NCBI RefSeq assembly: GCF_018332655.1
Contig: NZ_BOQL01000031.1
Coordinates: forward strand, 1 to 64,000
Reading direction: 5' to 3'
DNA from: Actinoplanes auranticolor
GTDB taxonomy: Bacteria; Actinomycetota; Actinomycetes; Mycobacteriales; Micromonosporaceae
Length of the DNA: 64,000 bases
The notes beneath the pieces were generated by a model. It made no database searches. It was not told where the DNA came from and saw nothing but the letters and a program-made list of their open reading frames with translations. Shown piece by piece: positions 46,071-55,284 of the stretch. Every line of letters starts with the position of its first letter. The stretch's first letter is position 1. Made by a program: the position numbers and the translations under genes.

Positions 46071-49000
46071 ATGACCCCAGCCCGCCGGGCTACCGCCTGC
46101 GCGTTATCCCTTCTGACAGTGGCCGCCGCGGCCCTGTCCGGGATCGCGCCGGCCGCCGCCGTACCAGCCGAGGACGATCTCGCTGTGTACGTGGGCACCC
46201 TCGACGCAGCACAGCTGCAACGCCTTCGGGCCGTCGGCATCGACCACGACGAGAGCGCCGTGACCGCTGCCGCCGGCGGCAAAGTCACCGTCCAGCCCAT
46301 CCTCGGCCGCCGCCAGGCCGAAGCTTTGATAGCCGCGGGCGTGCCGCTCGCCGAGAAGCGCAAGTCCACGGCGATGCGCAAGCAGGCCGCCGCGGCGCCG
46401 ACCGTCTTCCGGCAGTACAACGCGCCCGGTGGCCTGCGCGCGGAGCTCGCCGAAACCGCCGCCCGGAACCCACGCCTGGCCAAGCTGGTCACCGTGGGCA
46501 AGACCGTGCGTGGCGTACCCATCCAGGCCGTGAAGGTCACCCGCGACGCGCGGGTCGTGCCCGACGGGCGCCGCCCGGCGACGCTCTACATCGGCGCCCA
46601 GCACGCCCGCGAGTGGATCACCCCCGAGATGACCCGGCGGCTGATGCACCACGTCATCGACGGCTACGGCACCGACCCGGCGCTGACCAGGCTGCTCAAC
46701 ACCACCGAGGTCTGGTTCCTGCCGGTCGCCAACCCGGACGGCTACGACTTCACCTTCACCGAGGGCCACCGGCTCTGGCGCAAGAACCTGCGCGACAACA
46801 ACGGCGACGGTGAGATCACCGCGGGCGACGGCGTCGACCTCAACCGCAACTTCGCGGAGAAGTGGGGCTACGACAACGAGGGCTCGTCGCCCGACCCGGC
46901 CAGCGAGACCTACCGCGGACCGAGCCCGAACTCCGAGCCCGAGACCAGGGCGCTCGACGCCCTGTTCAAGCGGGTCGGCTTCGAGTTCCTGGTGAACTAC
47001 CACTCGGCCGCCGAGCTGCTGCTCTACGGCATCGGCTGGCAGGTCAGCACGCCCAGCCCGGACGACCAGATCCAGATCGCCCTGGCCGGCGACGACGCGC
47101 ACCCCGCCGTGCCCGGCTACGACCCGGACATCTCGGCCGAGCTCTACACCACCAACGGCGACACCGACTTCCACGCCCAGGTGCGCACCGGTGCGCTCGG
47201 CTTCACCCCGGAGATGAGCACCTGCGAGACGATCTCCAACCTGTACCCGGACGACCAGTGGAAGGCCGAGGACTGCGAGAGCGGCTTCAACTTCCCGGAC
47301 GATGAGAAGCTGGTCGAGGACGAGTTCCGCAAGAACCTGCCGTTCGCGCTGTCGGTCGGCCAGTCGGCCGTCGACCCGGACAACCCGGTCTCGGTCGTCG
47401 GGCGCAGCACCGCCGACCTGACCGTGGACGCGTTCAGCACGTCGTACGGCTCGCGCCAGCAGGTCGCGGTGACCGCCCGGCGGGCCCTGCGCGACGTCAC
47501 CCTGCACTACCGGATCAACGGCGGGCGCGAGCGCACCGACCGGACCCGGGAGTGGCGCGGCGGCGAGCGCTACGGCGACGGCATCGACAAGTACTTCGCC
47601 GAGCGCCGGGGCACGGTGAGCAAGGCCCGCGCCAAGGACAAGGTGCAGGTCTGGTTCACCGCCCGCAACGGCCGCAAGACGGTCAAGTCGGCCAGCTTCA
47701 CCTACACGGTGGCCGACAAGATCGGCGGTGACGTGCTGGTGCTCGCGGCCGAGGACGTCACCGGCATCTCGCCGGCCAACACCGACGGCGCGACCACGGC
47801 CCGGTACGCCGCCGCGCACGTGGCAGCCCTCAAGCGCGCCGGCCGTTCGGCCGACGTCTACGACATCGACGCCAACGCCCGGCAGGCGCCGCACCCGCTC
47901 GGCGTGCTCTCGCACTACCGCACGGTGCTGTGGGAGACCGGCGACGACATCATCCCGCGCGCGCCCGGCCAGCCGGCCGGTACGGCGGCCCGCTCGACAC
48001 TGGAGACCGAGCTGGCCGTACGCGACTACCTGAACGAGGGCGGCAAGCTGCTGTTCAGCGGCAAGTACGCCGGCTTCGCGCAGGCCGCCAACGGTGCCTA
48101 CGTGTACCAGCCCAACGCCCCGGCGGAGTGCCTGGACGCGGACGACCCGACCTGTCTGCCGCTGAGCAACGACTTCCAGCAGTACTGGCTGGGGGCGTAC
48201 TCCTACGTCAGCGACGGCGGCACCGGCCCGGACGGCACGCCGTTCCCGCTGGTCGGCGCCGAGGGAGCCTTCAAGGGCTTCAGTGCCACCCCGGCCGGTG
48301 ACCACACCGCGTCGTTCCTGACCACCTCGAGCTTCCTGCCGCCGAAGCAGTTCCCGCAGTTCGGCAACTCGCGGGCGCCGATCGACTGGCAGCTGCCCGG
48401 GGCCGCGCCGTACGACCCGTACGACGGCGACTGGTACCTGTGGAGCGGGCAGTCGGACGTCTCGTACAAGCGGCTCACCAAGACCGTCGACCTGACGGCG
48501 GCGACCGCCGCGCGGCTGAAGTTCCAGACGTCCTTCGACACCGAGGCGAACTGGGACTTCCTGTTCGTCGAGGCGCACGTCGTGGGCACCGACGACTGGA
48601 CCACGCTGCCGGACGCGGGCGGGCTGACCACCACCGAGACCGGTGACAGCTGCCAGTCCGGCATCCAGAGCATCCATCCGTTCCTGGCCCACTACCAGGG
48701 CGAGGGTTGCACCCCGACCGGCACCACCGGCACCTGGAACGCCGCCACCGGCACCAGCTCCGGCTGGAAGGAGTTCGACGCCGACCTGAGCGCCTACGCG
48801 GGCAAGCAGGTCGAGCTCTCGATCTCCTACATGTCGGACTGGGGCACCCAGGGTCTGGGCGTCTTCCTGGACGACATCCGGGTCGAGGTCGGCGGCACGG
48901 TCGCGCAGCAGACCTCGTTCGAGGCGGACCTGGGCGGCTGGACCGTCGCCGGGCCGCCGCCGGGCTCCGGCCGCAACAGCACCGACTGGGCGCGCAGCCA

Positions 49001-49130
49001 GCTCGCCTTCGACTCCGGTGCCGCCGTGACCACCACGGACAGCGTCTACCTGGGCTTCGGCCTGGAGGGGCTGCCCGAGGACAAGCGGGTGGACCTGGTC
49101 CGCCGGGCCCTGCGTCACCTGAAGAGGTAA
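46071..49130 (+). CDS. Large secreted M14 zinc carboxypeptidase
   Basis: 1019 aa. Signal peptide (ATACALSLLTVAAAALSGIA), propeptide-like region to about 110, then an M14 domain: zinc ligands His178 and Glu181 in GAQHAREWITPE, VANPDGYDFT, the later His in NYHSAAELL and catalytic Glu in GFTPEMSTC. After it a beta-sandwich region (about 440-545), a ThuA/GATase-like stretch (LLFSGKYAGFAQ) and a C-terminal M6 immune-inhibitor-like jelly roll (SFDTEANWDFLFVEAH, FLDDIRVEVGG, TSFEADLGGW). Exported protease acting on peptides outside the cell. ATG at 46071 after GGAGG. Confidence 0.93.
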   Translation: MTPARRATACALSLLTVAAAALSGIAPAAAVPAEDDLAVYVGTLDAAQLQRLRAVGIDHDESAVTAAAGGKVTVQPILGRRQAEALIAAGVPLAEKRKSTAMRKQAAAAPTVFRQYNAPGGLRAELAETAARNPRLAKLVTVGKTVRGVPIQAVKVTRDARVVPDGRRPATLYIGAQHAREWITPEMTRRLMHHVIDGYGTDPALTRLLNTTEVWFLPVANPDGYDFTFTEGHRLWRKNLRDNNGDGEITAGDGVDLNRNFAEKWGYDNEGSSPDPASETYRGPSPNSEPETRALDALFKRVGFEFLVNYHSAAELLLYGIGWQVSTPSPDDQIQIALAGDDAHPAVPGYDPDISAELYTTNGDTDFHAQVRTGALGFTPEMSTCETISNLYPDDQWKAEDCESGFNFPDDEKLVEDEFRKNLPFALSVGQSAVDPDNPVSVVGRSTADLTVDAFSTSYGSRQQVAVTARRALRDVTLHYRINGGRERTDRTREWRGGERYGDGIDKYFAERRGTVSKARAKDKVQVWFTARNGRKTVKSASFTYTVADKIGGDVLVLAAEDVTGISPANTDGATTARYAAAHVAALKRAGRSADVYDIDANARQAPHPLGVLSHYRTVLWETGDDIIPRAPGQPAGTAARSTLETELAVRDYLNEGGKLLFSGKYAGFAQAANGAYVYQPNAPAECLDADDPTCLPLSNDFQQYWLGAYSYVSDGGTGPDGTPFPLVGAEGAFKGFSATPAGDHTASFLTTSSFLPPKQFPQFGNSRAPIDWQLPGAAPYDPYDGDWYLWSGQSDVSYKRLTKTVDLTAATAARLKFQTSFDTEANWDFLFVEAHVVGTDDWTTLPDAGGLTTTETGDSCQSGIQSIHPFLAHYQGEGCTPTGTTGTWNAATGTSSGWKEFDADLSAYAGKQVELSISYMSDWGTQGLGVFLDDIRVEVGGTVAQQTSFEADLGGWTVAGPPPGSGRNSTDWARSQLAFDSGAAVTTTDSVYLGFGLEGLPEDKRVDLVRRALRHLKR

Positions 49131-49165
49131 TCCTCTTTCGGAGGTAAACCGCCAGAACCGCAGAT

Positions 49166-49205
49166 CGCGCCGCGCGCTTGCTCTAGACAGGAGGCGCGCG
49201 GCGCG
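49166..49205. terminator. 12-bp perfect stem-loop between secreted hydrolase genes
   Basis: Arms 49166-49177 and 49194-49205 with a 16-nt loop, all alternating G/C. It lies after the carboxypeptidase and 28 nt before the next GTG. No T-tract. Likely terminator. Confidence 0.65.
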
Positions 49206-49233
49206 CCTGCCGGGCAGGGCGGAGAGACAACCG

Positions 49234-50745
49234 GTGCGAGCAAAGACACGGCCGATCCTGGCCGCGTTCCTCACTGTCCTGGTCGCGCTGACTGCGGCGG
49301 CGACCCCCGCGTACGCGGTACGCGGGAGAGCGCCGAACTGGCAGCCCTGCGAGGAGGACAAGACCGCCCAGTGCGCCACCCTCACCGTCCCGGTCGACTG
49401 GTCCCAGCCGTACGGGCCGTCCGTGGCGATCGCGCTGGCCCGCCGCCCGGCCGCCGACCCGAAGCAGCGGATCGGGACGCTGGTGGTCAACCCCGGCGGT
49501 CCCGGTGGATCGGGCGTCGACTTCACCCTCGACAGCACGTTCTTCAGCCCCGAACTGCGCCGGCGCTTCGACATCGTGGGCTTCGACCCGCGCGGGATCT
49601 CGCGTAGCCACCCGATCGTCTGCACCACGACGGTGCTGACCGCCGCCCCGCCGCCGGTGATCGAGAGCGCGAAGGCGTACGACACGTTCGTCGCCTACAA
49701 CCGCCGGCTCGCCGCGGACTGCGCCCGGCGCACCGGGCCGCTCTACGGGCACGTCGACACGCTGAGCGTGGTGCGCGACCTGGAGGCGGTGCGGGCCGCG
49801 CTGGGCGAGGAGAAGATCAGCTTCTACGGAGCCTCGTACGGCACCCTGCTCGGCCAGCAGTACGCCGAGCGCTACCCGCGGCGGATCCGCGCGATGGTGC
49901 TCGACAGCGTCATGGACCACACCGTCGACACCGACGGATTCCTCGGCGGCGAGGCGGCCACCGCGCAGGACTCGTTCGACGAGTTCGTCGCCTGGTGCGC
50001 GCGCAGCACCGAGTGCGCGGTGCACGGCCGGGACGTTCGCAAGCTGTGGGCCGGCCTGCTCGCGTCCGCGCGCCGCGGGACACTGCGGGACCCGAAGGAC
50101 ACGGCGTCCAAGCTGACCCACTACGAGCTGGTCGGGGTCGCGTTCAGCTCGATGTACGACCCGCAGTGGCACTCACTCGGGATGTTCATCAAGGAAGCCA
50201 CCGACGGCGCGGGCACCAAGCTGGGCCGCGCCGCCGTCGACGTCAGCGAGCACAACTTCCACGCCGTCTTCTGCGACGACTGGTCGATGCCCGTGTCCGG
50301 GTACGCCGACCTGCGCGCCCGCCTGGACCGGATCGCCGCCCGGTCGCCGCAGATGCCGTTCTCACCCCTCGCGCTCTCCTCGGTCTACGGCTGCCTGGGC
50401 CGCACCGACGGCACGGACAACCCGCAGCGGGCGCTGTCCCCGGCCCGGACCGGCCCGGTGCTGCTGGTCAACGCGCGGCACGACCCGGCCACCCCGTACG
50501 CCTGGGCCCAGCATGTCGCCGCCCAGCTCGGCCCGAAAGCGTCCCTGCTGACCTACGAGGGCTGGGGGCACACCGTCTACGGCCGCAGCGACTGCGTGGG
50601 CAGGACCGTGGACCGTTACCTGCTGACCGTCCGGCCGCCCGCCGCCGGGGCCCGGTGCCCGGGAGTCGAGCCCGAGGCGGCCGGCGTGGGCGGCATCACG
50701 CCGCGCCGCGGGTATCCCCGGGCCGGCGGGATCACCTGGTCCTGA
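49234..50745 (+). CDS. Secreted alpha/beta hydrolase, tripeptidyl aminopeptidase-like
   Basis: 503 aa. Signal peptide (PILAAFLTVLVALTAAATPAYA) and the S33/TAP layout: oxyanion-region LVVNPGGPGGSGVDF, GFDPRGISRS, nucleophile Ser201 in FYGASYGTLLG, and the C-terminal TAP_C domain with Asp in NARHDPATPY and His in YEGWGHTVYGRSDC. Such exported enzymes cut short peptides from the amino end, fitting the peptidase just upstream. GTG at 49234 after GGAGAG. Its last 14 nt overlap the convergent symporter. Confidence 0.92.
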   Translation: MRAKTRPILAAFLTVLVALTAAATPAYAVRGRAPNWQPCEEDKTAQCATLTVPVDWSQPYGPSVAIALARRPAADPKQRIGTLVVNPGGPGGSGVDFTLDSTFFSPELRRRFDIVGFDPRGISRSHPIVCTTTVLTAAPPPVIESAKAYDTFVAYNRRLAADCARRTGPLYGHVDTLSVVRDLEAVRAALGEEKISFYGASYGTLLGQQYAERYPRRIRAMVLDSVMDHTVDTDGFLGGEAATAQDSFDEFVAWCARSTECAVHGRDVRKLWAGLLASARRGTLRDPKDTASKLTHYELVGVAFSSMYDPQWHSLGMFIKEATDGAGTKLGRAAVDVSEHNFHAVFCDDWSMPVSGYADLRARLDRIAARSPQMPFSPLALSSVYGCLGRTDGTDNPQRALSPARTGPVLLVNARHDPATPYAWAQHVAAQLGPKASLLTYEGWGHTVYGRSDCVGRTVDRYLLTVRPPAAGARCPGVEPEAAGVGGITPRRGYPRAGGITWS

Positions 50746-52435
50746 CCCCCTCGTCGTCGCGGGGACGGCGGGGCACCGGGGTGAACAGCGAGACCGGTTG
50801 CTCGGGCCGGTCGGGGACCGGCTCGCCGTCCAGGATCTCCACCATCCGGCGTACCGTCGGGTCCCCCTCGTCCGCGACGTAGTCGTGTTCCCGGGTGTGG
50901 TCGTGGCCGTCGGCGGCGCCCGCGCCCCGGAGCACCGGCGTGAGGAGCGCCGCGACCAGCAGGTTGACCGCCAGGGCGACGATTCCTACGTAGATCGAGG
51001 CGTCGCTGTCGATGCCCAGGTTGCTCAGCGGCCAGGCCGATCCGCCGAGATGCTCGCGCACCACCGTGCGGCCGTCGCCGGCGTACTTGGGCACCTGGTA
51101 GAGCATCAGCAGGCCCACCGCCAGGCCCGCACCGATCCCGCCGGCCAGGGCCCAGCGGTGGAACCAGTTCGTGTAGAGGCCCAGGGCGACTGCCGGCAGG
51201 GTCTGCATGATCAGGACACCGCCGATCAGCTGCAGGTCGATGGCGAACTGCGTGTTGAGCAGCAGGATGACCAGCAGGGCGCCGAACTTGACCGTCAGCG
51301 ACACGGTCTTGCTGACGTACGTCTCCTCCCGGGCCGAGGCGTGGGGGCGGATGTACTGGCGGTAGAGGTCTCTGGTGAACAGGTTGGCCGCGGCGATGGA
51401 CATGATCGCCGCCGGGACCATCGCGCCTACGCCGATGGCGGCGAAGGCCAGCCCGGCGGTCCAGGGCGGGGTGTTCTCCGCGAACCACTGGGGGACCACG
51501 GTGTTGCCGTTGCCGCCCACTGCCGTCGTACCGTCGAAGACCGCGGCGAAACCGATCAGCATGAGCACGCCGAGGGTCAGGGTGTAGAGCGGCAGAGCCG
51601 CGAGGTTCCGGCGCAGCGTGCCGCGGTTACGGGCCGCGAGCACGCCGGTGAGCGTGTGCGGGTAGAGGAAGAGCGCGACCGCCGAGCCCAGGGCCAGGGT
51701 CACGTAGTTGAGCTGGCTCTGCGAGGCGAGCAGCAGGCCGTCGTCGGTGCGCGGGCTGGTCGCGTACTTGTCCTGGGCGACGCGGAACACCACGTCCCAC
51801 TGGCCCGGGGTCATCGACACGATGATGATCACCGCCAGCACCGTCCACAGCACCAGCGCGTCCTTGATGATGGACACCAGCGCCGGCCCGCGCAGCCCGG
51901 CGTTGAACGTGTAGAGCGCGAGCACCGCGAACGCCACGGTGAGCGGCCAGCCCTTGGGCAGGCCCATCACCTCGAACACCGCCTCCATGCCGATCAGCTG
52001 CAGGGCGATGTAGGGCATCGTGGCGACGATGCCGAGGACGGCCACGATGGTGCCGAGCCCGCGCGACCCGAAACGGGAGCGGACGAACTCGGCCGGGGTG
52101 ACGAAGCCGTGCACGTGGCACACCGACCAGAAGCGCGCCAGCACCACGAACAGCATCGGGTAGACGATGACCAGGAACGGCACCGGGAAGAAGCCGGCCG
52201 CGCCGACGCCGTACACCAGCGTGGGCACCGCGACGAACGTGTAGGCCGTGTAGACATCCCCGCTGAGCAGGAAGAACGTCACCCAGTTACCGAACGCGCG
52301 GCCGCCGAGACCCCACTCCTCGAGGCTGTGGATCGAATCCGGCCGGCGCCAGCGCGCCGCGGCGAAGCCCAGCATCGTCACCGCGCCGAAGACCGCCAGG
52401 AAGACCGCGAGCTGCATGACCTGCTTGTCGGACAC
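50732..52435 (-). CDS. SSS family transporter, MctP/monocarboxylate type
   Basis: 567 aa with about 13 helices. Early HSLEEWGLGGRAFGNWVTFF plus LLSGDVYTAYTFVAVPTLVY and the GFVTPAEFVRSRFGSRGLG segment fit the MctP/ActP-like branch that moves lactate, pyruvate, acetate or alanine with sodium or protons. A cytoplasmic acidic tail follows the last helix. GTG at 52435 after GGGGA. The DUF3311 gene sits 9 nt upstream, the normal partner of this branch. A Crp-like site precedes the pair. Confidence 0.9.
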   Translation of the reverse strand: MSDKQVMQLAVFLAVFGAVTMLGFAAARWRRPDSIHSLEEWGLGGRAFGNWVTFFLLSGDVYTAYTFVAVPTLVYGVGAAGFFPVPFLVIVYPMLFVVLARFWSVCHVHGFVTPAEFVRSRFGSRGLGTIVAVLGIVATMPYIALQLIGMEAVFEVMGLPKGWPLTVAFAVLALYTFNAGLRGPALVSIIKDALVLWTVLAVIIIVSMTPGQWDVVFRVAQDKYATSPRTDDGLLLASQSQLNYVTLALGSAVALFLYPHTLTGVLAARNRGTLRRNLAALPLYTLTLGVLMLIGFAAVFDGTTAVGGNGNTVVPQWFAENTPPWTAGLAFAAIGVGAMVPAAIMSIAAANLFTRDLYRQYIRPHASAREETYVSKTVSLTVKFGALLVILLLNTQFAIDLQLIGGVLIMQTLPAVALGLYTNWFHRWALAGGIGAGLAVGLLMLYQVPKYAGDGRTVVREHLGGSAWPLSNLGIDSDASIYVGIVALAVNLLVAALLTPVLRGAGAADGHDHTREHDYVADEGDPTVRRMVEILDGEPVPDRPEQPVSLFTPVPRRPRDDEGVRTR

Positions 52436-52444
52436 CGGTCCCCG

Positions 52445-52810
52445 TCACCGCACCTTCAGGTGGAGGAACGTGAGGATCGCGCTGGCGAGGAAGGCGAAGG
52501 ACAGCTGACCCCAGTAGAAGAACGGGATCCCGAACACGGTCGGCTCGATGCGGTTGTAGAGACCCGGGATCAACGGCAGGACTATCGGTACGAGCAGCAG
52601 CCAGTTCCAGGGGCTGGCGTCCTCCCGCCGCACCCGGGCCGGCCGGCGCGTCGCGCTGCGCTCGCGGATGGTGCGCCACTCGCCGGTGCCGTGCTGCGGC
52701 CCGGGGCGCCGGTCCGCGGCCGGCGGCGCGACACCGGGTCGATGATCCTGATAGGGCGGATAGGTAGGGGGAGGGGGCCAGTTGGGTGGCCCGTACCGAT
52801 TCGCCGTCAT
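52445..52810 (-). CDS. DUF3311 small membrane protein
   Basis: 121 aa. A long Pro-rich cytoplasmic N-terminus (YGPPNWPPPPTYPPYQDHRP) leads to two helices: WLLLVPIVLPLIPGLYNRIE and PFFYWGQLSFAFLASAILTF. The IPGLYNR and GIPFFYW motifs are typical of DUF3311, whose genes nearly always precede an SSS carrier gene; it probably forms part of that carrier. ATG at 52810 after GGAGGGGG, next to the transporter. Confidence 0.88.
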   Translation of the reverse strand: MTANRYGPPNWPPPPTYPPYQDHRPGVAPPAADRRPGPQHGTGEWRTIRERSATRRPARVRREDASPWNWLLLVPIVLPLIPGLYNRIEPTVFGIPFFYWGQLSFAFLASAILTFLHLKVR

Positions 52811-53292
52811 AGAACCCCCTCCGGGGCATGCATGATGGAATGACCAGTGACCTATGTCACCTGCGCGATACGCGAAGCCACTCAATCACTCCGAGCGACG
52901 GAGATCAATACTCATCACCGAACGAGAAGTACTTGCATCGTCACGGATCTGGCGTGCCGCGTAGCCCGCCCGCGGGTATTCTTAGCCTGGCTAAGTACCC
53001 GGAGGCGCCGTGACCCCTCCGTCCGCCCTCGCCCCGGCTCACTGTTGAGCCGCCGCGTGCCCCGCGCGGCCATCGACCCCGACCAGCGCATGTCCTGGCT
53101 GCGCCGCGCGCTGCCCTGGCCGAGGCCGCGGACCGGATCCGCTGGGCGTACCGACCAGCTCGAGTCGGACATCCCCGCCGAATCGTGAACGCGGGTGTCG
53201 TTGATCGACATCGGTCGGGGGCTACCCTGCGGTAACCCCGCTGGGTAGCGTGGCTGCTACGACCAGCCGTACCCGGGTCAAGGGGGTAGACC
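52811..53292. other. 482-bp gap between the transporter and acyl-CoA dehydrogenase genes
   Basis: The left part (52811-52950) is AT-rich for this genome and holds a Crp-like site. A plus-strand frame is open to 53188 with a late, basic end (MSWLRRALPWPRPRTGSAGR, ATG at 53090), but I see no ribosome site or family, so I do not call it a gene. The rest is promoter sequence for the acyl-CoA dehydrogenase. Confidence 0.5.
52847..52860. promoter_or_regulatory. Crp/GlxR-like binding site before the DUF3311-symporter operon
   Basis: GTGACCTATGTCAC matches GTGA-N6-TCAC with the TA centre of the GlxR consensus and also the streptomycete Crp pattern GTG-N6-G-N-CAC. It is 36 nt upstream of the DUF3311 ATG. 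Confidence 0.6.
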
Positions 53293-55194
53293 GTGACCGA
53301 ACCGGCCGACGTCTCCGAGAAGCAGGCGCGCAAGATAGCCGAGGAAGCGCGCCAGTCCGAGTGGCGCAAGCCCAGCTTCGGCAAGGAGCTCTTCCTCGGG
53401 CGATTACGGCTCGACCTGATCGATCCCTGGCCCGCGGCGGAGCCCCGTCCCGACGCGGAGGAGTTCCTGGCCAAGCTGGAGGCGTACCTCGTCGCGGAGG
53501 TGGACGGCGCCCGCATCGAACGCGAGGCCCGCATCCCGGACGAGGTCTTCCACGGCCTGGCCGCGCTCGGCGCGTTCGGCATGAAGATCGACAAGGAGTA
53601 CGGCGGCCTCGGCCTGTCCAATCTGCACTACTGCCGGGCGCTGACGCTCATCGGTTCGGCGAGCCCGGCCGTCGGCGCGCTGCTGTCGGCACACCAGTCG
53701 ATCGGCGTGCCGCAGCCGCTCAAGAAGTTCGGCACTCCGGAGCAGAAGAAGGCGTTCCTGCCCCGGCTGGCCGCCGGTGAGGTGTCCGCGTTCCTGCTCA
53801 CCGAGCCCGACGTCGGCTCCGACCCGGCCCGCCTGGGCACCGTGGCCGAGCCCGTCGAGGGCGGCTACCGGCTCAACGGCGTGAAGCTGTGGGCCACCAA
53901 CGGCACGGTGGCGACCCTGCTGGTCGTGATGGCCCGGGTGCCCGGCAAGGGCATCACCGCCTTCGTCGTGGAGGGCGACGCCCCCGGCATCACGGTGGAG
54001 CGGCGCAACGAGTTCCTCGGCCTGCGCGGCCTGGAGAACAGCGTGACCCGGTTCCACGACGTGTTCGTACCGGCGGGCAACGTCATCGGCGGGCTCGGCA
54101 AGGGCCTCAAGATCGCACTGACCACCCTCAACACCGGCCGGCTGTCGCTGCCGGCGATGTGCGTCGGCGCCTCGAAGTGGTCGCTCGCCGTCGCCCGGGA
54201 GTGGTCGGCCCAGCGGGTGCAGTGGGGCCGGCCGGTCGCCCAGCACGAGGCCGTCGCCAAGAAGATCGCCTTCATCGCCGCGACCACGTACGCGATGGAA
54301 TCCACCCTCGACCTGTGCTGCCTGCTGGCCGACGACGACCGCAACGACATCCGGATCGAGGCCGCGCTGATCAAGCTCTTCGCCAGCGAGACGGCCTGGC
54401 TGGTGGCCGACGAGCTGATCCAGATCCGCGGCGGCCGGGGCTACGAGACGGCCGCCTCGCAGGCCGCCCGGGGCGAGCGCGCGGCCGAGGCCGAGCAGAT
54501 CCTGCGGGACCTGCGGATCAACCGGATCTTCGAGGGCTCCACCGAGATCATGCACCTGCTGATCGCCCGGGAGGCGGTCGACGCGCACCTCTCGGTGGCC
54601 GGCGACATCATCGACCCGGAGGCCGGGATCGGCCGTAAGGCCCGCGCCGGGGCCCGGGCCGGATCCTTCTACGCGAAATGGCTGCCGACCCTGGCGGTCG
54701 GCCGCGGTCAGACGCCGACCGGGTACGCCGAGTTCGGCCCGCTCGCCCGGCACATGCGCTACATCGAGCGGACCTCCCGCAAACTCGCCCGGTCGACGTT
54801 CTACGGGATGTCCCGCTGGCAGGGCGGGCTGGAGCACAAGCAGGCCTTCCTCGGCCGCATCGTCGACATCGGGGCCGAGCTGTTCGCCATGTCGGCGGTG
54901 TGCGTCCGGGCCCGGACCGAGCGGGAGCACCGCGCGGCGGCCCAGGAGCTGGCCGACCTGTTCTGCCGGCAGGCGCGGCTGCGGGCGGAGGCGCTGTTCG
55001 CCGCTCTCTGGGAGAACACGGACTCGCTGGACGGCGAAGCCACCCGGCGGGTGCTGGGCGGGCGGTACGCGTTCCTGGAGGAGGGCATCGTCCCGCGGTC
55101 CACCGAGGGGGCCTGGGTGTCGGCCTGGCAGCCGGGCGCGGCGACGGTCGACGACGTCCGCCGCCGGATCCCGCCCTTCACCGCCGAGGAGTGA
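53293..55194 (+). CDS. Acyl-CoA dehydrogenase (large, VLCAD/ACAD9-like layout)
   Basis: 633 aa, longer than the usual 380-residue enzymes because of a C-terminal helical domain of about 190 residues. FAD and substrate motifs: FLLTEPDVGSDPARLGT, KLWATNGTVATLLVVMARV, and RINRIFEGSTEIMHLLIAREA, whose Glu in FEGSTE is the likely catalytic base. It removes two hydrogens from acyl-CoA in beta-oxidation and passes electrons to ETF. GTG at 53293. It stands alone with no other beta-oxidation gene nearby. Confidence 0.93.
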   Translation: MTEPADVSEKQARKIAEEARQSEWRKPSFGKELFLGRLRLDLIDPWPAAEPRPDAEEFLAKLEAYLVAEVDGARIEREARIPDEVFHGLAALGAFGMKIDKEYGGLGLSNLHYCRALTLIGSASPAVGALLSAHQSIGVPQPLKKFGTPEQKKAFLPRLAAGEVSAFLLTEPDVGSDPARLGTVAEPVEGGYRLNGVKLWATNGTVATLLVVMARVPGKGITAFVVEGDAPGITVERRNEFLGLRGLENSVTRFHDVFVPAGNVIGGLGKGLKIALTTLNTGRLSLPAMCVGASKWSLAVAREWSAQRVQWGRPVAQHEAVAKKIAFIAATTYAMESTLDLCCLLADDDRNDIRIEAALIKLFASETAWLVADELIQIRGGRGYETAASQAARGERAAEAEQILRDLRINRIFEGSTEIMHLLIAREAVDAHLSVAGDIIDPEAGIGRKARAGARAGSFYAKWLPTLAVGRGQTPTGYAEFGPLARHMRYIERTSRKLARSTFYGMSRWQGGLEHKQAFLGRIVDIGAELFAMSAVCVRARTEREHRAAAQELADLFCRQARLRAEALFAALWENTDSLDGEATRRVLGGRYAFLEEGIVPRSTEGAWVSAWQPGAATVDDVRRRIPPFTAEE

Positions 55195-55284
55195 CCCTGA
55201 CGGGCGTGTCCCGGGTTGTGCCCACCTCCCACTAGCGGTAGGCAGGAGTCTGTCCACTCTGTTCCGACCGCTCCCGGAGGCATG

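Noticed and set aside
46104..49685. 1193-codon open frame on the minus strand opposite the carboxypeptidase
   Set aside because: It is Arg/Gly/Val/His-rich without any domain, and the plus strand holds an intact M14 enzyme with signal peptide and active site. Long antisense frames are expected at this GC content.
53044..53188. Short plus-strand gene before the acyl-CoA dehydrogenase
   Set aside because: The end looks mildly protein-like, but there is no ribosome site and composition is basic and low in complexity; a GTG with a good site at 53010 stops after 12 codons.
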